This document shows, in pieces, positions 23,876 through 37,811 of a stretch of 64,000 bases of DNA. The translations under genes were made by a program, and so were the position numbers. Positions within the stretch are counted from its first letter, which is position 1. Every line of letters begins with the position of its first letter. Source of the stretch: Phalacrocorax aristotelis (Eukaryota > Chordata > Aves > Suliformes > Phalacrocoracidae); contig NC_134280.1 of assembly GCF_949628215.1 (NCBI RefSeq), positions 49,378,621 through 49,442,620 on the forward strand, written 5' to 3'. Below the pieces are notes generated by a model. That model did no database searches and was not told the origin of the DNA. It saw only the letters and a program-made list of their open reading frames with translations.

Positions 23876-25544
23876 AACTGTGACTGTTGTAACTGGGAGC
23901 GCTGGTGCTGTTGGGTCCCTCATGTGCATAGGGACTTATTGAAATAATGAGAAACAGTCACCATCCTGGCTTCCCTCAAATGCAATGGAAGCAGTAATCA
24001 TTCCTCTTGTTACCTATGAATTCAGGTCTCACGCTATTTAACACCCCTGAAGCTTTATTGCCAGATGATGCTTTACACTTTCACCCTTTGAAGTCACACG
24101 AGCTGCACGGTGAACACCGGGCGTGTGATTTGGAGCTGGCGATTGCTACAATTCACAGTGGCCTATAAGAACGGTACCATTACACTAAGCAGGAGGCTTT
24201 TATCCAATGGTAGGTTGAATATTTTTACCAAGAAAATGGCACAGAATTGCCTCTGTTCTCTGCCACTTTCAGCTTGAAATAGTTTTAAGAAAACTCCTAG
24301 TTTGTTGGAAAAGGGCTGAAAGCAGAAAATTAATTTTATTCCATACATAGGTTGGACATGTATTTTAAGTGAATTATTTGCATTTCTTTCAGGGTGAACT
24401 ATGCTTATAGTGAGCATCCAGCTGCTAGTGGCTGCACTGGGAAGCTCCCCTGGAGAAGTACTATTGCCATGAATAGGGACACTACATTTCCTATTATTAA
24501 GGTGAATATAAGCTCCATGTTATGCACAACATTCATTTCAGTTACAGCTTGCCTCTTGTAAGCTAAGTAGCTAATCAACAGGCTATGCTGTGACTACATC
24601 CTTAAATCAATAGCTGGGAAAACAGCATCTCTCCCAAATACTCAGCTTCTTAACTACAGTATTTAGAACGAGAATGAGCCAGAGTTTTGCTGAGCCATGC
24701 CACTAGCTAATAGTCCTGCTCACAAGCTGGAATACTTTTCAAACCGGACAACTAGTAGCGGGTTAAACATCAGCCAAGCTGATTGTTGTTCAATTTACAG
24801 CATGCTAAGCATTCCTGAAACCGTGATCACTGATATATTTGGGTCAGTCGGATGTCTTGTTACTGCTTTGCAGACATTGCAATGAGCAGCTTGGAGATAA
24901 AGGTCAACAGTCTCCAGGCTTCTCAGCCCCATACTGGGGAAGGGAGAGCTGGCCACTGTCCAGACCCAGAATCCTAGCAAGTAAAAAGATAAAAAAGTAA
25001 TTTCTGGCTTCCCTGTATTGTTTCTTATACTAACTTGAGTTTAGCTGCCTAACAAAGCTAGGCTTATAGAATACCTATCTGCTAGTGTTCTTCACTTATT
25101 TTAGACTCGTGAAGATTTTGTTCTCCTCGTTCCCCTCCTGACCCCCAAGACCCAGCTTCACGGTGATGTGGGGTAGCTGTCATCACACACAGCAGTGATT
25201 CCTCCCATCAAAGGTAGAAGAAACAGGGACTAAACAGAGACTTCAAGATGTGTCCATTGCAGTGAAAGTTGTTTTGTACTCAAGTCAAAGGCCAAACTCT
25301 AACAGGCTTTAATAGGATTAGGATCATGGTGAAGCAGATGGAGGCTTTATTTTTCTGGACACAGCTTGCCTATGCTAGACTTGAGGGGCCCTGCCACTGC
25401 TAACAATCTCTGCTGGGCACAGAAGGCTGGCAAAGCAGGCACAGAGAGAGCCCCTGTTGCACCAGAGCCCAAAACTACCAACAGCTCCAAAGCACCCAGA
25501 GATCCACCAATGCTTCCTGGGGCAGGAGGGAGCCTCCTCCCACA

Positions 25545-25582
25545 GCTGGAGCTGCAGCTGGCAGAGGGGGTGCAGCTCCAGC
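25545..25582. repeat. Perfect 12-base inverted repeat, 14-base loop
   Basis: GCTGGAGCTGCA at 25,545-25,556 is exactly complementary to TGCAGCTCCAGC at 25,571-25,582. The stem is GC-rich and would form a stable hairpin in RNA of either strand. Confidence 0.85.
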
Positions 25583-28500
25583 CCCCTGCAGGGAGCACAG
25601 CCCCAGCCACACACAGGCTCCCTCTGGCTCAGGCAAGTTCTGGCCTGTGGTAGCATTGCCTATCTTCATCTGATACTCTCCTACAGCTAAAGGCTTCAGT
25701 ACAAGCCCTCATACCCTACTTTTCAGAGGCATTGCCATGGAAGTGCTGGGAAGCACAGATCTTTTTGGGCTACCGAGACTAGTCCTCCCACCCCTCCCAG
25801 CAAACCCTTTCCAGGCTCATAGAAATGTCTCTCCCCTCCTTTGCTGAGTACTGACAGACACTTTTTGTTCGTCTTTGGCTTTGGTATATAACCAATGCCA
25901 GATCTAACTCACCTCAACACCAAGTTACTGAGTCTTGCAGCTGCCACATTAACCTCAGTAGGGCTGTGAGTTCCTTCCCTGGAGACTGCAGTAGGTGAGC
26001 CTGAGTTATTGCTTCATGGTGACCTCTCTCAGTAGCACAACACATGAAGTCCTTCATTTGCTCTGAGCTGTGGTTCAGGATCCTAGGTGGGATGGGAATA
26101 GGGGCTTTTTACTCCAGTCCAGCATAATTTTTCTAGATCTCACCCTCCTAAGCTAAGACTTTTTTATACAGCTTGCTCCCACCTTGAGTACTTCTCCAGC
26201 TCTAGCTGCACTTTCTTCTTTGTCCACCGTGTTACCAAACACCCCTATTTCTAGCCAGCATTTCCTCAGCTGTCCCTAAGCAGCTTGTTCGCACCCCTCT
26301 TTAGAAGCTTTGGCTCCTGGCAGTGAGCTGGTACCAATGAGTTCCCCAAGTAGTGATAGCTGAGATTGCTATCAGGAGAGGAGATTTGAGCACATGGCAC
26401 AATGTGCCTGCACCTGCACCTGCAGAACCAGGGTCTCCCCTGGGGACGTGAAAGCTGCTGCAGATGGGCTGTAGTGAAATAATACCTCTGCCTCCTCAGT
26501 GCTGCATGTCCTGTCCCTTCATTCTTCCCGCCTTTGTGTTTTGAGCCACTAGATCAGTGAAAATATGAGTCTTGGGAGCCTTCCATCAGGGCAATATCAG
26601 CTCTCCACATCCCAGTAACCTATACTGGGTGATTTACAGCACTCCTTTTCTGCTGATGACAGGTTCCTCCTGACACAGGCTCTTCAGTGCCAGCTTACTT
26701 GGTGGTGAGAGCACCTCATGCTGCCCTTCTGCACCGTCTGAACCTGCGGCCTCCTGGAGGAAGGGCAGATCCTGCACAGACCCCTTGTCCATGTGGCCTG
26801 TGTGTTTCAATTCTTCCCTTTGCAAGGAAGTTACCTAGACTAGCTGGCTAGGGGAGAAGAGTTGTGCCTGCAAAGCCATCTAGTACAGATGCAGGGTTAC
26901 CATCAAAACAATGCTACTGCTAATACAGCATGTTTCTCTTTGGGAAGGGTGGTAATTTTGGAATAAAGTATACTGGCAAAAACTTACTGTGCAAAAATGT
27001 TATGTGTTTTGTGTCACTATAAGTTATTTCCACACTAGGAGTGCTTTGTACAAATATATCAGCAATGTAGCTTGACTATGGCTCTGTCAAGGTGAATTTG
27101 TATTTCTCAACCTAAATAAAGTATCCCTCACGATGAGATATTCCAGCAACCGAAAGGCAGGATTTACAGCTGGTGACTGGGGGAGGGCTGAAGAAGTTAC
27201 AGTGCTCTGCATTTCATAGCAGGGAGCTGAACTTGAGACCTTGCCCTGCAGGTGTGTTTGCAATTTCTGGAAGTATTTACAAACTTGTCTCAGCCTGGAA
27301 TAGAGAAATCTAGAAGCTTTTCTGTCACTTTGCCTCCAGACTTGGTTTTGCAGAAAAGCTCCCAGACAGATGGGATCCTACAAGGATTTTTTTTTTTTGT
27401 CATCTGAAGTACCATGTAGAACGTGAAGCTAGGCAATTTTCATACACAGAAAAGATCCTATCTCCCCTATACTCTGTTGACTCTCTGTTTTTAATATCAA
27501 AGCAATAAATGAGTAAGTGCTTGAGCTCTTATTCCTGGCTCTTGAAAGTGTTCATAAGACTTGTCAGGTGCCTGATGATGCTCAGGCAGTTAGGGGATTT
27601 GTTCTCGTCCCTATTAAAGGTGAACTGCAAAGATAGAAAGAAATTTCTGTTATGCTCAGACTGATGCTCTCAGAGTCTCCGACAAGCAGGCTCTGCAGAA
27701 CAGTCACGAAAGAAATATATTGAAATGGTAGGTCAGCAGCATCCATTATACAAACACAACGCAGCCTTTCCTGTCAGCTCATGATTCAGCTGGAAGGATT
27801 TTCCATATAAGCAACGTCAGGCAAGATGGCCTTGTTTTTCATGGCTTGGGGTGAGCTCCTTGGCTGATCTGAATTGCAAAGCTGCACTTGCAGCACCCAC
27901 ATTAGAACAGTTCTGGGAGGTCACTGCTCCCTGCTCACCCTGAAATACATCCCCTTCTGGAGGGAAACACAGTAGCCATTTGTGCCCATTACAAAAAATA
28001 CAGTTCTCTTAGGCGAGGAAATAAGAGCTTTGAGAAACCTCTTCCAGTGAAACTGCTGAGGTGATTTAGGGAGACAAAAGGTAATTACCACATGAGAGGA
28101 TAAATAATGCATTGGGTACTAGGCTTTGCTTTCAGGTAGGCTTTCCTGAAGGGTCAGATCCCATGGCCTGCAATATTCATGCCATATATATTGATAACTC
28201 TTCTTACCTCCTTCTGGCTGTGAAAACATGTGAGTGAAGAACATTGTTCAATATAGTTCGCAGTAATTCCAGGCACCTGCCTTGGTGTAGCATAAAAGAG
28301 AGAGAGAGGAAACCCAAACTTGGTGTCCTTCCAGAATAGAGAAGGTCAAAGCACCTTGAAAATAACCCATAGACTTTCTTTCCTCCTGACTCATCCTGCA
28401 AGCCCATGAAATTGTACTTGAAGAAGCATGTATGATTTTGAAAGATACTGCCTTTAGGTAGAGACACTCCATCACCTTCTGGTAAGCTGGGCCAGAGGTT

Positions 28501-30920
28501 AAATACCCTCACTATTAAAAATATCCTCACTTTAATGTGTTCTCCAGGCACTTACGCAGCCTTGTGATGGGCCCAGTTAAACACTGAGATGGACCAGACT
28601 TGACTAGAAAAATGAGGCCAGGCTAAAGGCAGAGTTACTATTGTTACAGGAAGGAAAAAAAAATGATCATAAAATTTAGCTTCTACTACAAAAATACACC
28701 CAGGACACATCTTAAACTTTTCAGCAAGTCCTAAAAAAGTGCAGCTTTTGCACTGCCAGTGAAATTGTTCTAATTAGTCTTAAGGTAAAAACCCCGGCTG
28801 CACCAATGGAAAACCAGCTGTTCAGTTCTCTCTAAGCGAAGCAGAGAAAAGGACCAGCTTAAATAGCAAAGTCAGGCAGTTTCCAAGTCCCTAATATCTT
28901 CTCTCTGTAGTGTTGCCTGGAGAGGCAGCTGGATTCTTTCCAAGGACAGAGGAGCCCCTCTGGCTGCCAAGAGTGCTGGAGGGGGAAGACACAGAAGAAA
29001 GAAACATTTGAATTCCCTGGACATTTGCTTTTCTTCCCCCAGCATCTCTCCTCCTTGAAGGTGTCCTCTGTCCCTGCACAAAGCTGTGAGTTGAGGTGAA
29101 GTGGTGAGAAATGGGGAGCAGTGTCCTAGTCCCTCGCCTTTGGCCCACGGGTCCTGTTAGAGGTTGTCTCTGCACTGTGCCTGCATGGTGCGGGGTTTCT
29201 CAGCCCTGCCCATCTCTTACCCACAGCAGGCACTCCTGGGAGCCTGTAGCTTGCCTATAGGGGCATTCTTGGTCTGACACTCAGTCACTTAGGGCTGTAC
29301 GATAGCATGCCGAACCAGCAGCAGACACATCAGCGTACGAAGCATCCCATGGTCTCTAGGATGTGACTTCCAGCCACATATGGGGAGCAAGTCTACTACT
29401 GAGGACAGGTATGGTCCCATCTCAGGTGACAATACAGTCTTTTGCATCAGGCCACACTAAGGCTCCCTCCTCACTTGTGGGGATTCTTCCTTCTCCACAG
29501 TCTCTAGGGTTTTGTTTTGTCCAATTTTAAGCAACTCAAATGATGAGATTTCCACCCCTCTTAGCTCTACCCAGCAGATGTCTCCGCTGGGAGCATTGAC
29601 TGTGGCTGTAATCTCTATTGTAATAGTTTTTGTACACTTTCCAGCTGTTGGGATGAAGTTATAGACTGACACTCTCAGTCTTCACTGAAGAAAATAAATA
29701 GTCTGCCTTGATGTGTGTAAGGACAGCCAAACTGTCTGAAGGTAAGCCAGCTGAGCCTGGACGTGATCTAGCTGCATTAGCCAGGGCCCCTGTCTGAGCT
29801 CAGAAGCCTGGGTTCAGGTTATTAGCACAGGAATGCTGCCACACTTGCATGGCTAGCCTAAATTAAGACTCCAGTGGTCTTATCAGTTTGGGTCTCTATA
29901 CCACAGTCAGGTCTGCTGTCCCCTGTCAGCAGTCCTCCTGCTGGTGGGGTTAGAAGCAGGGAACAAAATAACCTCCCTCCTCCCTGCCCCCGAGTCACAA
30001 AGGTGTCCCAATTTTGAAGGTCTCAGCTCATTATTTTTCTGTGATTGGGGTTGGTGACATTGAGAAGTTTCCCTGCTGTGCACTCTACATCTTAATGTGA
30101 CCCATTTAAATTTCTAAGCTTTATTAAACACAGCATTAACATTCAATAAATGTCTCATTGATTACGTATTTACTTATCTGGTATTTAACTATCATTCTCT
30201 TATGGAATGAATAAAGAGTCAGAAGCAAGCAATACTGCATGTGATTTAAAAGGAACTGGGAAAGTACCCTTCAGAGGTTAAGGACCGCAGTCAGGAACTG
30301 AATCTGCCCAATATCTAAGTGCCATAAACATTTTTATATTTAATAGGCTTTATCAAAAATACCATAATTATTTTGTTAAATCAAAATGTATTTGAACTCT
30401 AAATGAAATCCAAACACTTTACCTACAAAGAGGAAAACATTTCAGTTACTGCATCGCTTAACTGGCCCAAAGCAATACTTAGCTCGTCAGCCTGCAAAGC
30501 CCACAGCTGGCCACTAAACTGTGCAGAGGTAAGGAGTAATGCTGGTTAGTGGCTGGAGCTTTAGTCTGTAAAACTACAAAATAAAGATTTGCTTTACAGT
30601 TCTACAACAGCTGGGCTGTACATTCTGCCATGTGCCCTGGTAGGAATTGCCTCCTCCACCTCGCTGGGCAAAGAGGTGCTGCTCATCTTCCTCCAGAAAC
30701 CTGGGACAGGTTTAGGACTCCTGGCAGCCAATTTAAAAGCAGTGTAAGAGGCTCCACGTTGTCCTTACCAGGTGCTGCACAACGTGTGTCTTTTATCAGG
30801 AATGATGAAATACAAGAGCATAAGGGTAAGTATCTCTCAGCCTTTCTTGCATCCAATAGTTTGGCAAGACAGGTAATGTGGGTGTTAGTTTCTACAACTG
30901 GCCCTACTGCATTTCCCCTC

Positions 30921-30990
30921 TGCGATGTTGGGTAAACCACTTAGCTTGCCTGTGCCTCAGTTTCTCCACTTGCAGACTGTGATGCTGTGA
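30921..30990 (+). repeat. MIR-like SINE fragment
   Basis: The order 'gatgttgggtaaaccactta', then 'gcctgtgcctcagtttctcc', then 'cacttgcaga' follows the well-known MIR core (…cttgggcaagtcacttaacc…gcctcagtttcctcatctg…). This is recognised by eye and strongly diverged. Confidence 0.42.
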
Positions 30991-33331
30991 AGAAAAGTTA
31001 TTTGATGATGTCTAAAGAGGTCTTTGAGTTCTTCTTGAGAGCTGGAAAGAGCTGGTGCACACTCAAGAAAGTCAACGCAATAGAATATTATTATTTCTGT
31101 TGTTGCTATACACTGTCATTTCACATAACTCCTGACTTGTGTAGGACTGTGTCCTTCTCATTGATCTCAAGCTAAAGATTGGAAAAAAGCAAAAAGTTTT
31201 GGGGGATAAATGAGCTTCCCCATCTTGCAGACCAGCTATAGGTCAGTCTTCACCCCTGCTCAGCTCCCTGTTATTGCATTTGAACTTCCCCAATATGTGG
31301 GTGGAGAGGAAGAGAAGCACAGCCATTACAGAAAAGAGCACTTTTTCCTCTGGGAAACCGACCAACATTTTTGTTTTAATTTAGCTCAGTTTCCTTGCAA
31401 ATGACTTTCTGACTAGATGTTGAACTTTCTGTAAACAGTTTAGTGAGAGTCATAAAATAAATCCCCCAAAGAAGAGAAAAATAAACATAGTCATGGATTA
31501 CTGAAGTGAGCTCTCTCTTCCTCCTGTTCTTTTTTAGCCATCACAGGAGCTGACTTTCCACTGAGTCACAAAAAAAAAAACAGACCAGGGAGATAACAGG
31601 AGACAGCACAAACAAAGGCATCATGGCGAAAATATACATTTATTTTTTTAAGCTTTGAAATGGATTTGAACAGACATCTGAACTTCCTCAGATACGGAGT
31701 GGCACTAGAGATGCAGCTTAATGTAATCTGCTCCACAAGAAAAGGCAAGTAGTGATGTGGAGGAGCTGAACTTGTCCTGGGTGTCTCTGTGCTGGAAAAG
31801 CAGCCGCATGGGCATGTGTGCTGCATCAGCCCCCCAGTTCAAATCACCAGGACCCACCTGCACCCTGCTCTGGCTCCTTTTCCTTACGTTAAAGATTGTC
31901 TTTAAGGTCTGCATTAGGATTTTGGAATTGCCGAGGCAGATACAGGCATTACAGGTCCCTTCACAAGCTATAGAGCTTAGTATCCTGGGCAGAACTAAGT
32001 GTAAGAAATATACTGCACTTCTCTAATTGCCCTTTTACATAGTTCCTCAAATTAAGCACCAACATGGAGCAACTCAGCTTTGTAGGGCTTGCATCGCCAT
32101 GAACCCTCTCAGCACTCTGTACTGCAGTGTTATGCCACTGTATGGACAGGTAACCTGAAGCAATTACCTAAAATTATTTTCAGTGCTCTCTCCTCTGCCT
32201 GCTAGGGTGAAGGACAACAAGGACAAAGCCTATGAGAAGACCTTGGACTTTCCTTCTGTATATCCTCTCACCAGGAGTTGCAGCACTCAGGAGCCCACAC
32301 GAGGACTTTGAGAGTTTCCCATCTCCTGCTGCCAAAACCAAAGAAAGCACAATATTCACTGGGTTAAATATGCAGTGTGAGGATGATGCTCAGGCTATGC
32401 TTAAGACTACAGCTGCAACATGCTCAGATAGGCTTATATTATGAATTCTGCTCAGAAACAAAACAATATCTAATGTGCAACACCCATCTTAATTGCTTTA
32501 TTAGCTTAAAATGTCAAGGTTGAGTCTGCTCATGGTCAAATACTCTGAAATGCCCAAAGCAGTTAAAATGCTGTCAGTGTATCACTAAGAGTCTCTACTT
32601 AAATGTAAGTTATTCGATGATTTATTGTTTTTAGTAGGGCTCAATGGTCAGAATACCAACATAGAAATAAACAGCTTAGCTCTCTCAGGACTTGTCTATA
32701 TGAGACTTCTTTCCCACCCTGGATGAAATTAGTTCAACAATGCAAAAGGCACATGAAAACAAAGTGTTTAATCAATGAGGTGTTGAGCTAAAAGGAGTCA
32801 CAGAAACAAGAGAGGTCAGGTTCTTTTGTGAACAAGCAGGACATTAACTTGGATCATACCTCTGCCCCGTGCAGCTTGCACAGGATTTGTGTTTGCAGCA
32901 CATGGGGCTATCACTGTGTGTGGGAAAGTCAAAACCACACAATCAAAATCAGTCCTCGTGATGAGAGCTCTACAGATTGGGATGTCAGTTTTGACATGAG
33001 ATAGTGACTGCCTTCTGTGCACATGAGCGCTGTGTCCAGAAGCCAAGGGGAGCCAAGAGCCAGCTGAGACATTTCTTGGAGCTCAGAGCCTTTGACACCC
33101 TGTAGTCTTGGACACAATTGACTGTGCTGACAGGGGTGTAATTGGCAAAAAGATGACATCATCTGGGGTCTGGATCTTTAAAATAAAGCACCAGAAGACA
33201 GAATCAATCTTTGCTCCAGGAAATTTGATTGCCTGTAGAAGTTGCCTTCAGGCAACTTTGGTAGGAGAAGGGTTGTGCTATTAAAATTCCCAAGATATTT
33301 CTATTGGTGAAAATCTGAACATAGAATTTAG

Positions 33332-33392
33332 CTTGGCTATTAACTTGGCTGGTGAGAGGGCAATTAGCTGGGCAGTTGGATTGGCTGGTGAG
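33332..33392. repeat. Degenerate TTGGCTGGTGAG direct repeats
   Basis: The 12-mer TTGGCTGGTGAG occurs at 33,345-33,356 and again at 33,381-33,392, 36 bases apart. Related partial copies (ttggctatta at 33,333 and agctgggcagttgg at 33,366) lie before and between them. Confidence 0.6.
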
Positions 33393-33595
33393 GAGGTAGG
33401 AACAGAAATAATCTGTAGCCTGGCACATACAGAACGGAGCTTAGGGAAGAGAAGGTGTATCCAGGGCTTCCCCGACCCTGACTTACCCACACTAATAAGA
33501 AACTTGAGCTGAGGATTTGCTATGTGCAGTTTCAGTACATGGTTGTATGTCTCCAATCTTCGTGAAACTCCATCTGTCATGTATCTTTATTTACA

Positions 33596-33643
33596 ATCCT
33601 CTTTAGGATCCTCTGTAGGGTCCTTTAAAATCCTCTTTAGGAT
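33596..33643. repeat. 12-base minisatellite, about four copies
   Basis: ATCCTCTTTAGG (33,596-33,607) is followed directly by ATCCTCTGTAGG (33,608-33,619), a decayed unit starting GTCCTTTAAA (33,620-33,629), and a further exact ATCCTCTTTAGG (33,630-33,641). Confidence 0.75.
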
Positions 33644-34779
33644 TTTAGATGCAGCTTATGTTTTCCCCTCTCAAGCCATGATTTCATTTTCACAACTGCA
33701 GTTCTGCTGTGCAGCGTCAGACAGCATTGCTTGAATATGCATCTCGATTTTACAAATGTTTTTATATCCCACTTAGTATTTAAAGCAGGCTCTGATTTGA
33801 CTTGCCTAGAAGTTGGCAGGTTCACTAATAGCCAGGGAGCCTGAAAAAGGAGAAGATCCAGATAGCCTTACGCAGTTCTCAGTCTTTGCTAGTTACTTGT
33901 TGTGCTCTTTGTTGGCCAGTTGAATAGACTTCATTACAGATCCTGGCGAAGCTATAGAGATACAATGATGTGAACTGTTCAGGTAACAGAAATCCCTGGT
34001 GGGGATCTGTCGGGAAGGTCAGGCCTTGTCCACCAGTCGTTTGTCTGGGCTGCCCAACAAACGTACCTGTAATCCTTGCTCTGCTGCAGACCCGCTTTGT
34101 GCTATGCCAGAGCTTATCAGCCTCTACTGAAGAGTCTCCACAGGGAAGCCAGAACACTTGCCTGTGCTTTTTCAGAGCCGTGGCTCTTCACTGCTGCAGC
34201 AGCAAGTTTCTGCGCGGTTACACACTGCTCTGGTAGTAAGGCTCGGGGATTCCTGCTTGCTGAGGAACGGCATGGCTGATCATAATTTTCTACTTCCCTA
34301 ACCATGATTTATCCAGCTCCCTCAGTCTTGCTGCTGTCATTAGCTGTCTTTTCTCCTGGGCTTTCAAGAAAGTCTAAATGAGACACTTTCACCCTGAGGA
34401 TTTGACTAGTTATCCCTTTGACAGAAACATTTCTTCCTTTCATGTGCAAAGTAAAAAAAAAAAAAAACCCAAAAAGAGAAGATACTGGATCTAGTGGTAA
34501 TAAAAATAAATCATGGTAGTATGGCCAACAAGCTCTTTATTGAAAAAACTTTCTTTCAGGGGTTGCCCCTGTACAGCAACATAACCCATGAATATTAGAC
34601 AGTAAGTATTCATCCAAAACCACAAGAAAAGACAAGGAGGTAGAAAACAGGAAAATTGTTTGTGTTTGGCACCACACTTCCCATTTTAGTCTCAAGAAAA
34701 GTTCCAGGAATGATCTTGGATTTGCTTCTCCACAAAATCCACAAGGCTCAGTAATAGAATTTGAATGAAAAAAGTGTTC

Positions 34780-35060
34780 AAAATTTAAAAAGCACTGTAG
34801 AAAATGATTGGGTTTGCATCACAATTTTACTTCAAATTTAATTTAATTTTCCCCACTTTTAAAATTATTTGCATTTTAAAATGTCATTTCCTCATACATT
34901 AGCATGCACTGCTGCTTCTGATATATTACAGTATGACGTAATACTGTAGCTGAAATGCTTTATTATTTTAATATTATTTTTATGTAATTTAGCAAAATGT
35001 ATAATGTTAATAACTAGCAGTAGCTGTTCCTTAGAGCTATTTAAAACTTCATGCCATATT
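34780..35060. promoter_or_regulatory. AT-rich block with octamer motif and CRE-centred palindrome
   Basis: Very AT-rich sequence contains a perfect octamer (ATTTGCAT, 34,867-34,874), the binding motif of POU factors. Sixty bases on is a near-perfect 22-base palindrome (34,927-34,948) with an ACGT core. The dense, non-repetitive motif content resembles conserved developmental enhancers. Enhancer function is inference only, and conservation was not tested. Confidence 0.25.
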
Positions 35061-35299
35061 CCCTAGATTATTTCATCTTCTTCTTTCAATCTGTGCTGCA
35101 ATGTAACAGATCGACACTTTGTGCAGCATAAATTATTTGAGTGACAGGGTGAGTCAACAGCAATGATTTGCAGAAAGCAGTGTTAACAATGCTGTAAGAA
35201 ATAGCTTAATATTAGTGGTACTTTGTGCTTAGCTCATATTTTCCATCCCTCTATCAGCAGACACTTTACTAAGACAATTAAATATACATTCATTACTTC

Positions 35300-35350
35300 T
35301 GTTTTCCAGATAGGCAACCAGAAGCTCAGAGCAGTGCAGTGATTTCAGGG
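35300..35350 (-). repeat. MIR-like SINE fragment
   Basis: 'ttttccagataggcaacca' followed by 'gaagctcagagcagtgcagtg' matches the order of the antisense MIR core (…ttacagatgaggaaactgaggcacagag…). Short and diverged. Confidence 0.33.
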
Positions 35351-37811
35351 CAGGGTTAATATCTGGGATCTGCATTTTGCAGGTACAGCTGTATCTTTTC
35401 CACACCATTGTTTTCTAGGGTTTTGCAGATGCTGCAGGAGTCCAGCACAAGAAGCAACACAGCATTTATACTCTACACAGCCAAAATTTCCCTCTGAACT
35501 CTCTGGTATTCAGGAGAAGATAGTTCAATTCAGAAGGCGCAGCTTATCTCTCCTCTTAACACCGGCCACTTCTGGTCTCTTGAGGGGCCCTTACTCTTGC
35601 TCATCCCTGAGTGCAGAGAGCAGACTTTACTCCAGTGTTATGCAGGCTGCAAAGGTGGGATGTAGCAAAGGAGGGGCCTCTGGTGTCATGCTTCCTCCCA
35701 CATCCACTGCATGCCAGCAAAGACCTTAGTAACAAGCTGGATCTAACTATGGACCAGCACATCTTAAAGGGCTGGCTGAGTTTCTGCTGTCTTGGACTTT
35801 GGATCAGGGCAAGCTGAGCAATTTCTTTTGCCTCTGAGTCATTGTATTCTTGAGTGGGTGACTCCTTCTCCCAGCTGTGGCTCAGACCAGACCCAGTGGG
35901 TCAGCACTTCAGGTGGGGCACATTGGCCTTGGCCATCTCTCTTGCAGGTGCAACCCTGAGGCAAGACATAAGGGTTGCTGCTGTGCCAGGGGATGGCAAA
36001 GGCCTGTTCCTCTTGCTGTCCTTGAGAGGACAAGTTGACTCAGAGGAATGAGACAAGATGCACAGTGGTCTGTTTGCTTCTTCCTCTCCTCTCATTCACT
36101 CATCAGCTGTGCTGCTATTCCTAGACACAGGGACCTAAATTTGAGCCACAGGCATTTACATGGCTTGATACTTTTATAGCAACAAAATGAGTTTCCCTTT
36201 AGCCAAAAGTGGCTGGAATCCCAGGTCTGGAATTGTGCTGATGGGGTAATGTCTGGAAAAAAAAAAAAGTAAATCTCCAACATGGAAACACTAAATGCTA
36301 TGGCAACAAGAGGAGCAACAAACAGGGCTTAAAGACACAGGCTCAGCATTAATTTAAGCACTGGAAATTAGAAAAAGGGAAATATCAGTAGTTTATAATG
36401 CTGTGTTTTATCTGGGATTAGGAGATGAGATCCTATGCCCTTGAACAGCAAGGTATATGCACTAGAGGTAGACAGACAGGCAGCATCCTGCTGCAGGCTG
36501 CTGGCTTTCATCAGTATCCCTTCTGGCCACTCAGCTGACATTACATGTGGAAACTCAGCTCTTCTCACATTATCTTTTTTTCCTGAGCCTTCTTTCCAGT
36601 CATGTGCTGTAAATACAAAGGAGGGAACATATCTGTGTAATTTGTTAATCCAGTGATGGAAGTTGGCTGAGCTGCCGCCACCAAACCATCCGCTCTTGAG
36701 TCACAGAGAGATACCTCCCTTCCCCAAAGAGCAGAGACAACTGACTTGCTCTGTGCTAATTGACAGCTCCCTGTTGAAAATGACGTATGTGTTCAGGATA
36801 TGCTGGGGTTTGTCCCAGTTTATCCTGGCCCTAGCAACGACACTTCACAGGTCTCCCTTCAACCCCTAAATCTCTGGCAAAGAGATAATTTCCATACGTA
36901 AACCTTCTGACTTCTATCCAGAGTAGCCCAAAGGAGGTTTCTCTTGTTTCTTTTATTTCCTTTGTGGATCTGAATCACTAACCATTATGGCACAGTAGTT
37001 TTAAGTAAACATCTGGAGAGGAGAGACAGGTAAAAAGTAGTCTGAAAGTGCTCAGTGGAAGGCAGGGGCTTTTGAAGTCAGGATACAGGCTCCAGCTCAG
37101 CAGATCTCAATTTAATATGTTTGCACTTCTGCCATAAACTTCCTTTGAGATCCTTGACAAGGCATCCCCTTTCAATATGCCTTCAAGCTCTGAACTGTCT
37201 CTGTTAGAGAGACCATAACCCATCTGGGCAAGGAATCTCTCCTGTGTAGATTGTACAGCATCCGCCATAATGAGGCTTCAACCTGAGCTGAGACCTGGCA
37301 AAGCTATTTCCATATAACCACTGGGTGTACTTGTTGTGTAAGGTATTGACAGGCTGGTCCCTTGCAGCACATCACATTGCAAAGCTCAGTGCCTGGATTT
37401 CCAGGCTCCTGGAGCTGCTACCTCCTAATGATGTATGTGTAATAATTTGGAAGTCATCTTTGTGAAACAGACGTATTTCCTTGTAAAAAATGGAGCAATT
37501 CTCCATTGTGTTTAACTGGTTTTTTAATTAAAAAAAAATGACATCACAAGACTCTGCTTCTCAGCACCCAATGGCAATGACATCTCAATCTCAGGCAAGT
37601 GACCCCATCTCTTTTTCTTATTCAGCTGCTCTAAGCATGTCTTCCCTGGACCAGCCAATTTTCTCCACCTGTAAGGCAATATCGCCCTTACCCCAAGGCC
37701 CTTGCTGTGGGAGAGAGGCTGAGGAAGCAACTTCCACCTTCAACATGTTTTGCAGCGCAGGGTAATCATGGGGGACAGGAACAGGACAGTGGTTATTTCC
37801 ATCCCCTGATC

